Part shown: one piece after another, positions 45,500 through 57,185 of the stretch
Position numbering within the stretch: position 1 is the stretch's first letter
How the letters are laid out: each line of letters opens with the position of its first letter
Origin: Edaphochlamys debaryana
Lineage: Eukaryota; Chlorophyta; Chlorophyceae; Chlamydomonadales
Direction of reading: 5' to 3'
Assembly: GCA_016858145.1 (NCBI GenBank)
Contig: JAEHOE010000047.1
Coordinates: 682,001 to 746,000, forward strand
DNA length: 64,000 nt
Translations under genes and position numbers: made by a program
The notes under the pieces: generated by a model
Databases searched by the model: none
What the model was told of the DNA's origin: nothing
Seen by the model: only the letters and a program-made list of their open reading frames with translations

Positions 45500-48400
45500 A
45501 TGGCTACGGCCATTCAGTCGAGCGTCGACCGAGTGATCAACGGAACGTCCGACCTGATGAGCAGCAAGCCGCTGCAGGTGAGCACGCGGGGGGCGGGGGG
45601 GCGGCGGACGGAGGGCGGCGGAGCGAGGGGCGCGGCGCCGCGGGGCGCGCAATTCCATCCAGCCGAGGGCTGGGAGTTGAGCGAGGTGGTGGCTGCGTGT
45701 AGGGGGAGGCACCGTGCAATGCGAGTCGGGCGGGGCGGCGCGTTCGCAGAGGCGGCTGGTGCGGGCGGTGCCGCCTCGACTGCGTCACGCGGGAGTGCGG
45801 CGGCTGCCCTCCGCCCGCAGGCGTTAGCACGCAGACCCCACAGCCGCCGCCTCCGACCGGCGGCTCGCAAACGTTTGCAGACCTCTGAGCCACCCCCACC
45901 TCCCTCGCCTGCCCCGGGGAAAAGGGCCCTTTCCCCCTCGTCTCTTCATTCACCCCTCCGTCTTTCCCCACCGTTACCCCGCCCCCCTCCCCTCCTCCCC
46001 TCCCCCCCAGTCCATGAAGCAGACGGTGGTCAAGGACGCCATCAACGGAGGGGGCCGCAACGGCACCAAGACCGAGGCGCCCGCGGGCACCACGGAGGTG
46101 GGTGGGGTGGGGGAAAGGGACGATGGGGGGAAGCGGGCGGGGTCAGGGCGCGATGAGTGGGGCTGGCACCACGGAGGTGCGGTGGGGTGGGGTACCTGGG
46201 GAGGGGAGGGGATGAGAGGGTTTGTTTGGGGGGAAGGGTCGATCGGGGCAAGCGGCCAAGAGGGGAAGAAGGTGGAAAAGGTGCGGGTACCACGGGGTGC
46301 GGGGGGGTGCTTTGTGTGGGCAGCAGGGGAGAGGGGCACGCGAGGGTCCTTGACAGGGTGTGTGATGCAGATAGGTATCAGCGAAGACGCTGTGGGAGGG
46401 GGCCCAACCGGTGGACGAGGGTTGAGGCCACGACTCTCGAGGCCGTGGCCCAACCCGCCGCGCACCCTCTCCCATCCCCAGGCCTCCCCGCTGTTGTCAA
46501 CCCCCATGTCCGATGACATCATCCCCGCCACCACCAAGCACTCCTCTAAGAACACCGCCTCCATCCTCAACGTGAGACCCGGTAGACCCGGCAGATGGAC
46601 CCAGGGCCCTGTGCGCACCAGCCCCGTGCATGCGTGAGGGGGCACCGCTGCAGCTGCCAGCCCCGACGACGTGCCAGCTCCCTCGTCGCCGCAGCCGCTC
46701 GAGCCGGCCTGCCCCCTCCCTTTCCCTCCCCCCTCCCTTCCCCTCCCCCCTCCCCCTCAGGGCCCTGTGTCCGGCATTCCCTCCTACCCCATCACGCTCG
46801 AGCACCCCCCGCCCAAGGACCTGGACAAGGTCATGCCCAACCCAGGTGCGTGTGATGCGCTCGCATGCTGTGTGCTACACGTCCACCATACTCTCCCCTC
46901 CCGCAACCCCACCCTGTGCTCGCCAACGCCCCATCCACCTCCCCCTCCAACCCTCCGACCTGCACCCTCCACCCTCCCCACCCCCCCCCACCCCACCCCA
47001 CCCACTCACCCCAGGCATGCCCCGCGCCAACAAGGCCGTGTCCCGCGAGAAGCCCGAGGGCGACCCCCGCTCCCCAGCGGACCGCACCGTGCTGCAGCAG
47101 CACGTCATGTTCTGGGACCGGTGAGGGGGGGGGGAGTTGACCTGTGTGGGGGTTGAAGGAGGCGGGGGTGTGCAGGAGGGATGGGGGAGAGGAGGTAGAA
47201 GGGGAGGGGGCATAGGGAGTAGAGTGGGAAGTGTTGCCCGCCATCACCTGTGTCCTCGGACCCTAATCATGAAGTTCCACGCACCCGCAGGGACAACGAT
47301 GGCGTGATCTTCCCGTACGACACCTTCGTCGGTGAGGACGGGGGGGGTGGACGCCGGGGTTGGTTGTGACGGGCTGACGGCGGGTCGTTGGGGAAGGGGC
47401 AGTGGACGTGGCGTTAGTTGGGACGATCGGTCACTGGAAAAGGGGCCGGCGATATCCAGCGAAGTTTGGGTGCCGGTCCAGGGATCGTCATGGTGACTCT
47501 TCCTCTTAAATGCCGCTACGCTTTCACCCCTTCCCAACCCCTTTGCCCCTCCCCCTCCCCTGCTCCCCACCCCTCTCCAGGCTTCCGGCGCCTGGGCTTC
47601 AACCTGCTCATCTCCTCGCTGGCCGTGCCCTTCATCCACCTCTCCTTCTCCTACCCCACCCTCAAGTCCTGGATCCCCGACCCCCGCCTGCCTATCTACC
47701 TGAACCAGGTAAGCCCTTGCATTCTTTTTGTCAACCTTCCGCAAGCAATACCCCACGCGAAAAGCGCGCCCCTCTTTACCACGTGTCTGCCTGCCCGGAC
47801 CATTTATGCCCCTCACCTGGGCCCTGGGTGCAACTGAACGTTGTATTCCTGACACTGTGCGTCCACCCTCCGCCCTCTGCCCCCCAGATCCACCGCACCA
47901 AGCACGGCTCGGACAGTGAGGTGGGCTTCGAGGGGGGATTGGGGCGGGAGCTGAAGCGCGCAAGCAAGCCAGGCCTGCGGCTCCCACCTGTCATTGCTTG
48001 TGACGGGAGGGCTACTTTGGGTCAAGTGCGCCGCGTGTGAGCATGTATGCATAGGGTACAGCGGGGCACATCCGCGCTACGTGTTTGCGCCCCTCTCTGT
48101 CTTTGATGTGTGGCATGCGTGTGCGCCGTACAGGTGTACGACACGGAGGGCCGCTTCGTGCCGGAGAAGTTCGAGTCGGTGAGTGCGGCTTGGGAAGGTG
48201 AAGCCTGCCGTGGTGGGCTGGCTTGTGCTTCAGCGGCCACAGGGGGCTTTCAGCGTATGTCGGGTGTGGTTGCGGGGAGGTAGACGCGGCTCCCAGCGCA
48301 CGGTGGAACCCGCCAATCTTTCCAAGCCCAGGGTGACCAAGTCCCTAGCTGGCGCATAGGCCCCTGACTTCGCCTTTCCCGTCTACCCCATGCACCCCTC

Positions 48401-49117
48401 GCTTGACGCCCCTGAAGCCCCACACCAACTCGTCGACACCACCTCTTATTCCCCATACCCGGTACCCCTTGCGCCTCTCCCACGCCCCCTTCCCAGATCT
48501 TCTCCAAGTTCGACAAGGACAACAAGGGCGGCTTGGGCTGGAAGGACATCCAGGAGATGGTCTACACCAACATGAACATCAACGACCCCAACGGTAAGGT
48601 GGTTGACTTTGCGGTGGATGGCGGTCGACGGGACGAGCATCGGCTGGGCGTCCGTAGCATGAGCGTGTGCCGCTCCCTTATGCGAGCCCCAGGGCATGGT
48701 TTGGCGGGCCGCTTCGAGTTGTGCCCGCAAATTACAGCAGCATCATTGCTTCACCCGCACCCCTCCCCCCTTGCCCCAGGCTGGATCGCTGAGCGGCTTG
48801 AGTGGTACGTGACCTACCTGGTAAGTCGCAGTGTGCATAACTCAATACGTGCGCGTTCAATTCACCAGGAGTACAAGCCTTTGAGCTTCGTCACTTCTCC
48901 CCTTCTCCCCCTCGCTCCATACCGATACCCCCCCCCTCCCCCTTCCCCCTCTCCCTCCCCCCTCCCCCCCTGTCAGCTGCTCCGCGACCACAAGGGCCTG
49001 GTGTCCAAGGAGAAGATCCGTGGAGTGTACGACGGCACCATCTGGGAGGTTGTGGCGCAGCAGGAGGAGGAGCGCAAGCAGCGCGCGCGCGCCTGGCGCA
49101 GCAGCAAGCTGGACTGA
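45500..49117 (+). CDS. caleosin (lipid-droplet Ca2+-binding peroxygenase)
   Basis: Caleosins are haem peroxygenases anchored in lipid-droplet or ER membranes. Exons: 45500-45577, 46011-46097, 46482-46571, 46761-46845, 47015-47120, 47291-47331, 47581-47708, 47888-47920, 48134-48178, 48497-48593, 48780-48820, 48977-49117; 323 aa, all GT-AG. Seen: EF-hand FWDRDNDGVIFPYDTF with the DxDxDG calcium loop; hydrophobic segment LGFNLLISSLAVPFIHLSFS; proline-knot region WIPDPRLPIYL; IHRTKHGSDSEVYDTEGRF (conserved haem-side His and signature); FSKFDKDNKGGLGWKDIQEM. The N-terminal 110 or so residues before the EF-hand are longer than in most caleosins and are split over four exons. The C-terminus is highly charged. 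The promoter has a TATA box and TGACGTCA; TGTAA follows at 49495-49499. Confidence 0.95.
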
Positions 49118-49494
49118 GGCGGCTGCATGTGGTGAAGCTGCATGCGGCGTAGTGGTCACTGGCTTGACTACAGTTAGCCGAGGGAAAGATAGGGTTTAGA
49201 GATGATGATTTGTGATACGTGGAAAGGTTTGGCCGATCATGGTAATGTGGGCAGGGCAGGAGCATTGGGGGCCAGGGGACGAGTGTAGGATAGATGGCAC
49301 ACTTGCATCGCCGCGCCGTACCTCAACGGTTGGCGGTTGTGCTGCATGCAACGTTCAGGCGTATTGCCGCGTTGCGGTATTACGATGGGAACCTTGCTTC
49401 AGTTGACTCTCACGCGTTGACTTCATGTGGTCGTTGGCTGTGCCATGAAGGAGAGAATGTTTGAAGGATGTTATGCTCCGCCAGTTGCCGCAGT

Positions 49495-49499
49495 TGTAA
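49495..49499 (+). terminator. putative poly(A) signal TGTAA, caleosin
   Basis: Lies 378 bp after the stop codon. Confidence 0.5.
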
Positions 49500-49731
49500 C
49501 CGTCACGTCCGTTGACCATTTGCCCCTCGCCACCAACTCCCAAGATGTCTGAACGGTGGGGTATCGGTAGGAGTACAGTGCCTGCCTCTGTTGACCTTAC
49601 AGCAACCTCCATGCGGCCAACTTGCACATCCCTACGACATGCATGTCTCGAACAGGCCGCCGCTTGGCCCCCACAATTTAACGCCGCATCACTCCCTCCA
49701 CACATCGTGAAACCCCCGCAAGACCACGACC

Positions 49732-49736
49732 TTACA
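49732..49736 (-). terminator. putative poly(A) signal TGTAA, small MGL gene (minus)
   Basis: Lies about 590 bp after the stop codon on the minus strand; another candidate is close by at about 49597. Confidence 0.35.
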
Positions 49737-50328
49737 TGCAACCCATCGTATCGGCTCAACCATCACTAGCACTTGCCAATCACCAACAGCACTGGCCATA
49801 TATGCATGTGCTCGATCTGCGAACTTGTCTGGAGCCTGTGTTTCTCACCCCTGCCCACCACACCGAAAGGACATGCCCCCCGCTGTACAGCCGCCCTAAT
49901 GTACACCACTTTACGTACCGGCAGCGTCCTACGTACCGTCGCCCTCAAACAGCGCACTGAGATTGCAATCGCAGCAGCTCCCGCGCTTGCCCTGCTGCCG
50001 CACCACAAGTCCACACAGATTCAAGGAACGGTACGCGGACTGCTTCGTGGGCTCCCCACATCCCTGTCGCATAATGCACTGCCGAGCGCCACTGCTAGAC
50101 ATAAACAAGGATACAGCCATTGTTAGGTGCGCTTCACCCGGAATAGGCACGGCGGCTGGGGAACCACGGTCAAGGTCTGGACCTAACTCACCGCCTGGAC
50201 CCTGCTGTACATGTCGAAACCCATTTCGCCCAATGAATGAAAAATGGGGTGGGAACCGCATACTACCAAACACCGTACCCGTCTGTCGCTAGCCATACTC
50301 TGTCGGCCCAATCCCCGGTCCTAGACCA

Positions 50329-50814
50329 CTACCGCCCTACCCCGGGTGCCGCCTGGGGCCCCTGGGGGGCAGGCGCCACGGGCACACCCATCACCGGCAC
50401 TCCCATCACCGGCGCTCCGCCCGCCGGCACCCCCGCGTAAGGCGCTGTCGACGCCGGTGCCGCCCCAGCCGCGGGGTAGGCTGGCTGGCCGGGGTAGCCG
50501 GGCTGGCAGCAGGCGGGTTGTGGGTGGTAGGCGGGCTGCGGGTAGTTGGGCTGAGGGTTGGCGGGCTGGGGGTAGCCAGGGGGCGCCACTTGCGGGTACG
50601 CCGCGTGGGCCCCGGGCGCCGTGGGAACCGGGGCCGGCGCGTAGTTGGGGCGAGGTTGGGGTTGGGGTTGGGGTTGGGGTTGGCGAGGCTGGCCCAGCAG
50701 CTCGTTCTGCGCTTGCCCCATCATGCGGTCGACCGTGTGCACCGCCGGCTCCACAACGCCGACGACCTCGCGCGGGAAGTTCGCCACGGCCTTGAAAAAG
50801 TCCTTCAGTCCCAT
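50329..50814 (-). CDS. small Pro/Gln-rich protein starting MGL (unknown function)
   Basis: Intronless, 161 aa. Residues 1-40 (MGLKDFFKAVANFPREVVG, then VEPAVHTVDRMM) look like an amphipathic helix. A PQPQPQPQ run follows, encoded by ttgggg repeats, then a Tyr/Pro/Gln-rich region with YPQP, a CC pair and GVPVMGVPV repeats, similar in texture to Pro-rich regions of annexins and other membrane-binding proteins. ATG 50814-50812, TAG 50331-50329. The VANFPREVV motif recurs as VADLPREAA in the small protein at 59817. Membrane or lipid-surface binding is a guess from the amphipathic start. The intact long frame, clear start and a minus TGTAA at 49736-49732 support a real gene. Confidence 0.65.
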   Translation of the reverse strand: MGLKDFFKAVANFPREVVGVVEPAVHTVDRMMGQAQNELLGQPRQPQPQPQPQPRPNYAPAPVPTAPGAHAAYPQVAPPGYPQPANPQPNYPQPAYHPQPACCQPGYPGQPAYPAAGAAPASTAPYAGVPAGGAPVMGVPVMGVPVAPAPQGPQAAPGVGR

Positions 50815-51841
50815 TTTCGCGCGGAGAGCTAGCCCCGGTGCTGCGCGGCGCGTCTCAGAAGATGTGCTTGCTTGGCACAGGTGACGGAGAGCGATTGTTC
50901 CCCGCGCTAGTGTTTAAGCAGCGTTTAATCAGTCTAGAGGTGAGAGGCTCCGTGTTGCGCTGCGTAGAAGGGTGGTAAGCTGGCGTCAAGTTGGTAAGGT
51001 CCACTCGAGCGCAAGCAGGCTGTGTAGTGAGTGGCAGTGCTATGTATTGCTATGTTCTAAACGCTAGTGAAGTAGTCTCTCGATGCAGATGGTCAGCGAC
51101 AGGTGCCGGCAGGTGCAGGGTTCGGCACGCAAGTGAGCCGCGGCCCCGCCCGTGCCCGCGCGACTTCCGCGGAACTCCCCCCCCTCCCCCCGCCTTCATA
51201 GTTGAGGAATCTTCTTGCCCCGGAGCTCACCCCACCACGACCATTCGCCCCCAACGATGAGGATGGCGCCCTTCAGCCAGCACATGCAACAATTACGAGA
51301 CCAAGGCACCGTCTCCTTTACCCGCTTTACCCCTCGCCAAAGCGTGTTGGGTATCGCAGCTGTCGTCACGACGCGACGGACGTCACGGCCTGGCAGGGCG
51401 GACTCTCAAATGTGGTGCGCGGGAAAGGACCTTTTCCTGGTTTGGCACGCCCACCCGCCTTCCCCTCTCCTGCTGTTGTAGACCGCTACATGTAACACCA
51501 TGGCTGACGGTGGCCAGGCCTCTTTGACGCCGTGACCGGTGCCACGGGTGTATGGCCGATGGCTTTCAACTGCCACAACGCGCTACGAGCGCTGCTATTC
51601 CCTCTCTGTGCTGTGTATACCATAGTATCGCGCTCTGACGAAGAACATGTCTTAGTGAGTTGCTCGCTCGAGCTTAGGATGCATCACTGGCGTGGCAGTC
51701 TCCAGCACGCTGACTATGCCCTCAGCGATGAGCTAGACATCATTGGACCGGTCTAGCATCACTTGCGAGGGTTTGCGGCTGTCTGGCGGAGTCGTGTTTT
51801 TGCGCTGGCAAGCCTGGAAGGCGCCTTGCAGCGCGCCCTTC
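50815..51841. promoter_or_regulatory. divergent intergenic region upstream of the small MGL gene and membrane-protein paralog 2
   Basis: About 1 kb between two divergently transcribed starts. No TATA box was evident. A 74-codon open frame at 51257-51481 and another near 51550 have no supporting features and were not called. Confidence 0.4.
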
Positions 51842-54800
51842 ATGCGTCGTGGACTTGGCGCTGATACCTTGCGGGCAAAGCTGTTCGCCACTGGCTTAGT
51901 GCTCTTGCTTGGCGTCGTGTGTCACTTGCGCGGGCCTCACTTGCGCGCCTTGGGCCACAGCCTTAAAGGTGCGCGTCTGCAGCCTGAACAGCACATTGCG
52001 GTCTAGATAGATAGGAGCTTGCTGAATTGTGCGGGCACTCCAGCCGGTGCTTATTAGCTGCCTACCACCCACACACACCACGCGACGCCCCGCGCCCGCC
52101 CGACAGGTCCAGACCCGTTGGTGCGGCTCGACCCCCGCGCGGCCGGCCCGTGCCACCTCACGCACCATGCGGCCTCTACCTTGCCGCTGCGTGGGCCGGA
52201 CGGGCCGGTTGTGGGGCACGCAACCATCTTCGTAGAGGGGCACCCGGGCGAGCCCGGGGGCGCCTTAGCCTCAGGACTGGGCCTCGCTGTGGACCTGACG
52301 CTGGGCCACCGCACGCCAGCGGGACTCGAGACAGCGCAGTCCGCCTTCTTCGCTCGAGGTATGAAACGCAGCCACCGATGCGAAATGGGGCAGAGCGCAT
52401 GCGCACAGCGCGCTGTCCCACTGACCTGTTCCCTTGGCACCCATCCCACTCCCCTTGGCGCTTCTTGCTCCCCCCGCTCGTGCCCCCCCCCAGGGCCCAA
52501 CGTCCGTATCTGGGTCGCCCCCACCGCCCCCGCCTCGTGCGCTCCGCCCTCGCCTCTCCCGGCCTCCTCGGCCTCCGCCCCTCCCGCCTCTCCCTCCTGG
52601 CCCAGCGCGCTCCTCTTCTCAGCCGACTGCTCCAGCCGCGCCGCCTCTCTGCGCCTGGACCTGCCGGCAGACGCATGGGGCTGCGCGGGACGCGGGCGGG
52701 CTCGGGTGTCGCCGGGCGTCGTTGACGGGGCTGCCGGAGACAGCAGCAGCGACACGGGGCTTCTGGCGGGGCCCCGTTCCAGCCATGGCGGGGAGCAGCA
52801 GGACCGGAGCGTGGAGCGGAAAGAGGGGAGTCGGGAACGGGAGCCCCCGCCGCAGGAGCAGGAGCAGGGGGAGCAGCAGCAGCAGGAGGAGGTGGAGGAG
52901 GTGGAGGGGCAGCAGTACGGAGTGTTGTTCCTGGTGGTGGCTGTGGAGCTGGGCTCCGAGGTGAGCGGCGGGGGGGGGGGGGGGTCGGGTGCAGGTGGGG
53001 ATTGAAGGCGTCATCAGCACAGGGATGCGTGGTCGAGTGCACACTGCCGAGCGGCGGTCGCGGTAGGCCTGGCCGCATGTTTAAGGGGTTGAGCGGGGTG
53101 TCTAGCAACAGAAAGAGAAGGGCGGCCCAGCGGAAGAGTTGCTTGGCCTTACCCGATGCCGCCCTTGCCTCCGTCCCTTCCACCTTTCCCCACAGCCCTG
53201 CTCGCCTCCGTCCCTGACAGCCTACGCGGGGACCAGGCCCATGGCCGGCTCTGGCCCAGGCCCCGACTGCAGCTTCTTAACGCTCACCTACTTCTGCCGC
53301 CCCGGGGCATGCGCAAAGCCTGCTGTCTTGCCAGCTCACCGGCAGGGCTCAGCCGAGCCGTCGCCAGCGCTAGCCGTTGCCGCTGAGCCGGTGGCAGCTG
53401 GGGGTTCGCCGGAAGCTGACGCGGCTTCTGAGGCATCCTCGTACTGCCCGGATGAGGCCCACATGGACTGCGGTGACGAGCACGAGCCTGTACGGCAAGA
53501 TGCTGGTGGTCGAGCACGGGCCTCCCGGCAAACCGAGCTGGTCGCTACCGTAGCGGCGCTAGCTCAGGCGGTTGCAAGCGGCCGATGGTCCGCCGTTGTA
53601 GCCGTTGGCATCGCAGCCCTTGCTCTGGCCGTGGCCCTGCGCCGGGGCCTCTTGGCGGCAGCCTACCGGCCGCGTCCCGCCTCGCCCTCAGCCTCCTCCT
53701 GCGGAGCCCCGGACACGCCGCTGCTCAGCTTCCCGCACCTCCCCTTGCTGCGCACGCAGCCACAAAACCCAGCCACACCAGCGGCGGCAGCGTTCGAGAG
53801 TAGCGTTGGCTCGTCTAGGGCCGCGGACAGCTGCGGCCGGACCGCCGCGCCCAGCGCGGACTGGACCGGCCAGGCGCAGGCCCTGCCCGACGGCTGGAGC
53901 TCCGCCCCCGCGTCCCCTCGTGGCCGCCGGGAACTGAGCGCCTCGTCCCCCACATGGTCCCGTGGGTCAGGGCAGGGGCAGGGGCAGGGCGGCGAGTGGG
54001 CTGCCTACCAGCGTGCGGCGTTCACCGCCACGCACGGAGCGGGCGGCGGGTCGCCTGGGGCCATGGCAGCCGCCGCCGGCGGCCCCGGCGCCCACCCGCC
54101 ACGGTCCCCGGGGGAGAGCCCCAGCCGCGCCCGACGCGGGTCCTCGCCTGCGCCCTCGCCGCGCCGACGGCACCCGAACGCTGGCGGGGGGGCCTCCGCG
54201 GGTCCGTCCTCGCTTGCCCTAGCCCGGCGCACGGCGAGCCGGGCCAGGGGTGGCGGCGGCGGCAGCGTGGGTAGCTATAGCGGCAGCTGCCAGTCGTGCC
54301 CCTCGTCGCCGCGGGGTCGGGCTTCCTGTGCCGGCGGCCGTGCCGCCGCCGGCGGCACCTTCCGGCGGGCGGTCCCCGTCGGCGCCGCCAGCTGTGGTGG
54401 CGCCGCCACCGCGGCCCCGCAGCGTGACGGCGCCTTGGCGGGAGCAGCGGCGGTCAAGGCCGCGGCGCCGACGGCGCTTGGCGGGCAGGGGTATCTGTAC
54501 GCGGACACTCCCATCGGTGGGGCCCGGCCTGACCTGAGCCGCAGCTACGTGGCGAGGGGCGGCGGCGACGGCGACGGCGGCAGCGACAGCAACCCACACG
54601 CGGCGGCGGCGGCAATACCATGCGGCCTCTCGCCGGGCCGGATCCCGGAGGCGGCGGACGAATCTGTCGACGCCAGCCCCGGCGGCGCCGAAGCAGCGGC
54701 GGCGGCAGCCGACGGAGCTGGGCCGTCAGCGGCGGCGCGCGACCATAAGGAAGCGACGGTGACGGCGGCGCTGGCGGCGGCGACAGCAGGGCTGGCGGAG

Positions 54801-55769
54801 GTGCCCAGACCGCAGGGCCTGGTGCGGTGCGAGACGGCACCGTCCAGACAGTACTACACCCGGGCAGCACCCGCGGGGCCGGCCGAGGTGGTGGGCCCGA
54901 TCTCGGGGCCGCCCAACGGCCCGGCGGTTCGGACCCTGGGCCCGCGCAGCCTGACGTCGCCCCGCGCGGGCCCGGGCAGGTCCCGTCTGGGCCTGATCCC
55001 GGGCAGCAGGCCCGACGGGACCCCGACGGGACCGTCGCCGCTGTGTCGCTCCGACCCCGTGCCCAACCTCCGGCCTTCTTCGGACGGCGCTACGCTCAAC
55101 GTCGCCTCGGAAGCCGCCACCGCCGCGACGGCGGCGGCCAAGCCAGCAGCCCTCACACGGGCGTCAGCAGTCCGCCAGCAGTCCGCTGACAGCTCGTCGC
55201 CTTCACCTTCGTCAGCGCCGGCATCGGCACCGGCAGCAGTCAACCCGACTCGGAAGGCAGGGCCGGCGCTCTGGGCCCCGCCGCCGCCGCCCCTCTGCCC
55301 GCTGTCCACCGCCGCCGCCGCGGCCAAGGCGGTCGCCGCTGTCAGCGCCGCCGCCGCGGCCGCCAGAGGCCTCAACGACTGTGGCCCCACGGCTGCGCTC
55401 CTGCCCAAGGTCACCGCGGCAGCTGGTTCTGAGGTATCGGGAACTTCGTATCCTGGGCTGACGGACCGCCGTCTGACTCCGACCAGAGCCTCCGCGCGCC
55501 GCCAGGCGGCCCTTCGAGTGGTGACGGAGGGCCGGACGATAGAAGAAGAAGGGCCGGGGTCAGCGCGAGGCGGCGGCGGAGAGAGCCCCGACCGGGAACC
55601 TCTGCGTGACTCTGAGTCGGAGCGCGAGTGGGAGTGGGAGCAGCGCTGGCGGCGGCGCGCGGCAGCAGCAGCGCCGCCGCCGCCCGTGCCGCCGCCGCCG
55701 CGCCCGCCGCCGCCCAGCCCTGTGGGATCGAGCGGCCGCGGAAGTGGGCGCACGGAGGAAGGCCGTTGA
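51842..55769 (+). CDS. 8-Cys single-pass membrane protein, paralog 2 (unknown function)
   Basis: Family not recognised; paralog of 32667-37196. Exons: 51842-51968, 52107-52358, 52494-52960, 53196-55769; 1139 aa. Residues 12-30 (AKLFATGLVLLLGVVCHLRG) form the signal/anchor. The ectodomain has cysteines in the same order as paralog 1 (GPC, ASC, ADC, WGC, PC, DC, YFC, GAC), including CSFLTLTYFCRPGAC, which matches CSF-x6-C-x-P-x2-C; two more cysteines follow. Local matches include ADCSSRAASLRL against VDCAARSASLQV. A Gln/Glu-rich insertion precedes VLFLVVAVELGSE. The transmembrane segment is at about 413-430 (WSAVVAVGIAALALAVAL), followed by RRG and a 709-residue low-complexity tail. Intron 1 is phase 1 and the last intron phase 0, as in paralog 1. 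TGTAA at 56423. The start was chosen because its exon is the only upstream signal-peptide frame with the required phase. Confidence 0.75.
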
Positions 55770-57185
55770 TGCTTGACGTTTCAGAGGTTTACTGGACCGA
55801 CACCTAAAGCTTATAGACACTTGACCGATGACGGGGTCTTGGCAGTAATAAGACGTACTAGGTGTGGGTCTGCCCATGCAAAGCAAGTCACCTGGCTTCA
55901 GAGGCGCTAGCAGGTATCAAACGGCGTAGGACTCGATTGTACCGCTTTGACGTACATATGGGATTCATTACTCTGGCCATGGCCAACATAAGCCAAGCGG
56001 GGGCCCAAGCGGGTTGCGGCCCGCCGGTCTTGCTGGTCCGGCTAAACAGGAGTTGCTGCAGGCATCGCACTGAGGATTGGCTCATCAGGACTGCGGCACT
56101 GTTTAGGGCCAGATTACGTAATTGGGTTCGTGCAATGTGAGCGCTGCGCTGGCATCAGTTGGTGGGTCCAATTCTTGCGCAATTGCTGCGCGCTATTGGG
56201 CAGATCAGGCCGAGGTGCCGTACCCTTACAGGGTCGAGGTGTGGTACTGGGGGGCTTCCGCATGCGGGGGGGCTCTGGACGATCACCTTTAATTGTGCTG
56301 CTGCAACTTGCATATCCTTCATTGTGGTTTCTGATGGGGGGCTGGCGATGGCTTCAGGTCTGATTGCAGTTTACGCCTGGGGCGCGCAAGTATTGCAGCA
56401 TCTATCACTAAGTGTGGACGCGGATGTAATGTATCAGTTGCGCTATGGACGGGCAAGTCACGGGAGTTGAGCGAGGGAGGCTCTGGGACTTGCAAAGTGG
56501 GTAGCTGTACAGGCGGTTGTGCTAGCTGCGTCCGGACGCGTTTGGCGGCGGGGGAGGCGTCAGGGCGGATGTGACCGTGAAAGTTCATGCTCAACCTTGT
56601 GTCGCTCGTGTGCACTCGGTACCTCGCGCAGCGTCGTCGTGCGAAGCGCAGGACATCTTTGGAACACCATTGTTGTGTGCGCCGTGCCGCCGAAGGTTCT
56701 GGGACCTCAAGGCTTGCCTCGAAGTACGCAACTTGCGGTGTGACGGAACGCCCGAACTCCAACCGCGGCCTCCGTACAAGTTTACGTCGGCCGGTTAGAT
56801 AAACGGAGCCGGCAACAGGCAGACCAGTACTCCTGTCACCACATAGTCACACGGACACCCCGCTCACTCCGAGCCGAGTACTTCCGCCACGCTGCCTTGC
56901 GACGGGTTGTGCCGATCCATCGGCACGTCCTGGCACGTCAAGTGTACAATCCTGCTAAGCAACGCCTGGGGAGTCAACAAAGCAGGTCAACGCCAAGGTA
57001 AGCACGTGAGGCAGCTGGCTTGCTTTGTCGGGCTGTGGGCCTCGGGGTTCATGTCCGTGCGGCCTGATCAATTGCCGGGATGGTTGCACAGCAGTTCTGC
57101 AGATTGTCTGGAACGTGGCTGAGCCCTTGCCCATATGCCACAAACAGAACCGCATCGAGCCTGGGCTGCGGGAAGTCGCTCCGAC
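55770..57185. other. intergenic region between paralog 2 and the wall glycoprotein
   Basis: Holds the paralog 2 3' UTR (TGTAA 56423-56427) and the upstream region of the glycoprotein gene. The open frames here are short and unsupported. Confidence 0.5.
56423..56427 (+). terminator. putative poly(A) signal TGTAA, membrane-protein paralog 2
   Basis: Lies about 650 bp after the stop codon. Confidence 0.45.

Larger units (their letters stand above)
49118..50328. other. convergent 3' intergenic region
   Basis: Lies between the caleosin stop and the stop of the minus-strand small gene. It holds a plus-strand TGTAA (49495-49499) and a minus-strand TGTAA (49732-49736), consistent with the two 3' ends converging. 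No other feature seen. Confidence 0.6.

Noticed and set aside
51257..51481. 74-codon ORF upstream of membrane-protein paralog 2
   Set aside because: No domain, poor codon pattern and no phase-compatible splice into the downstream gene; the exon at 51842 fits better.
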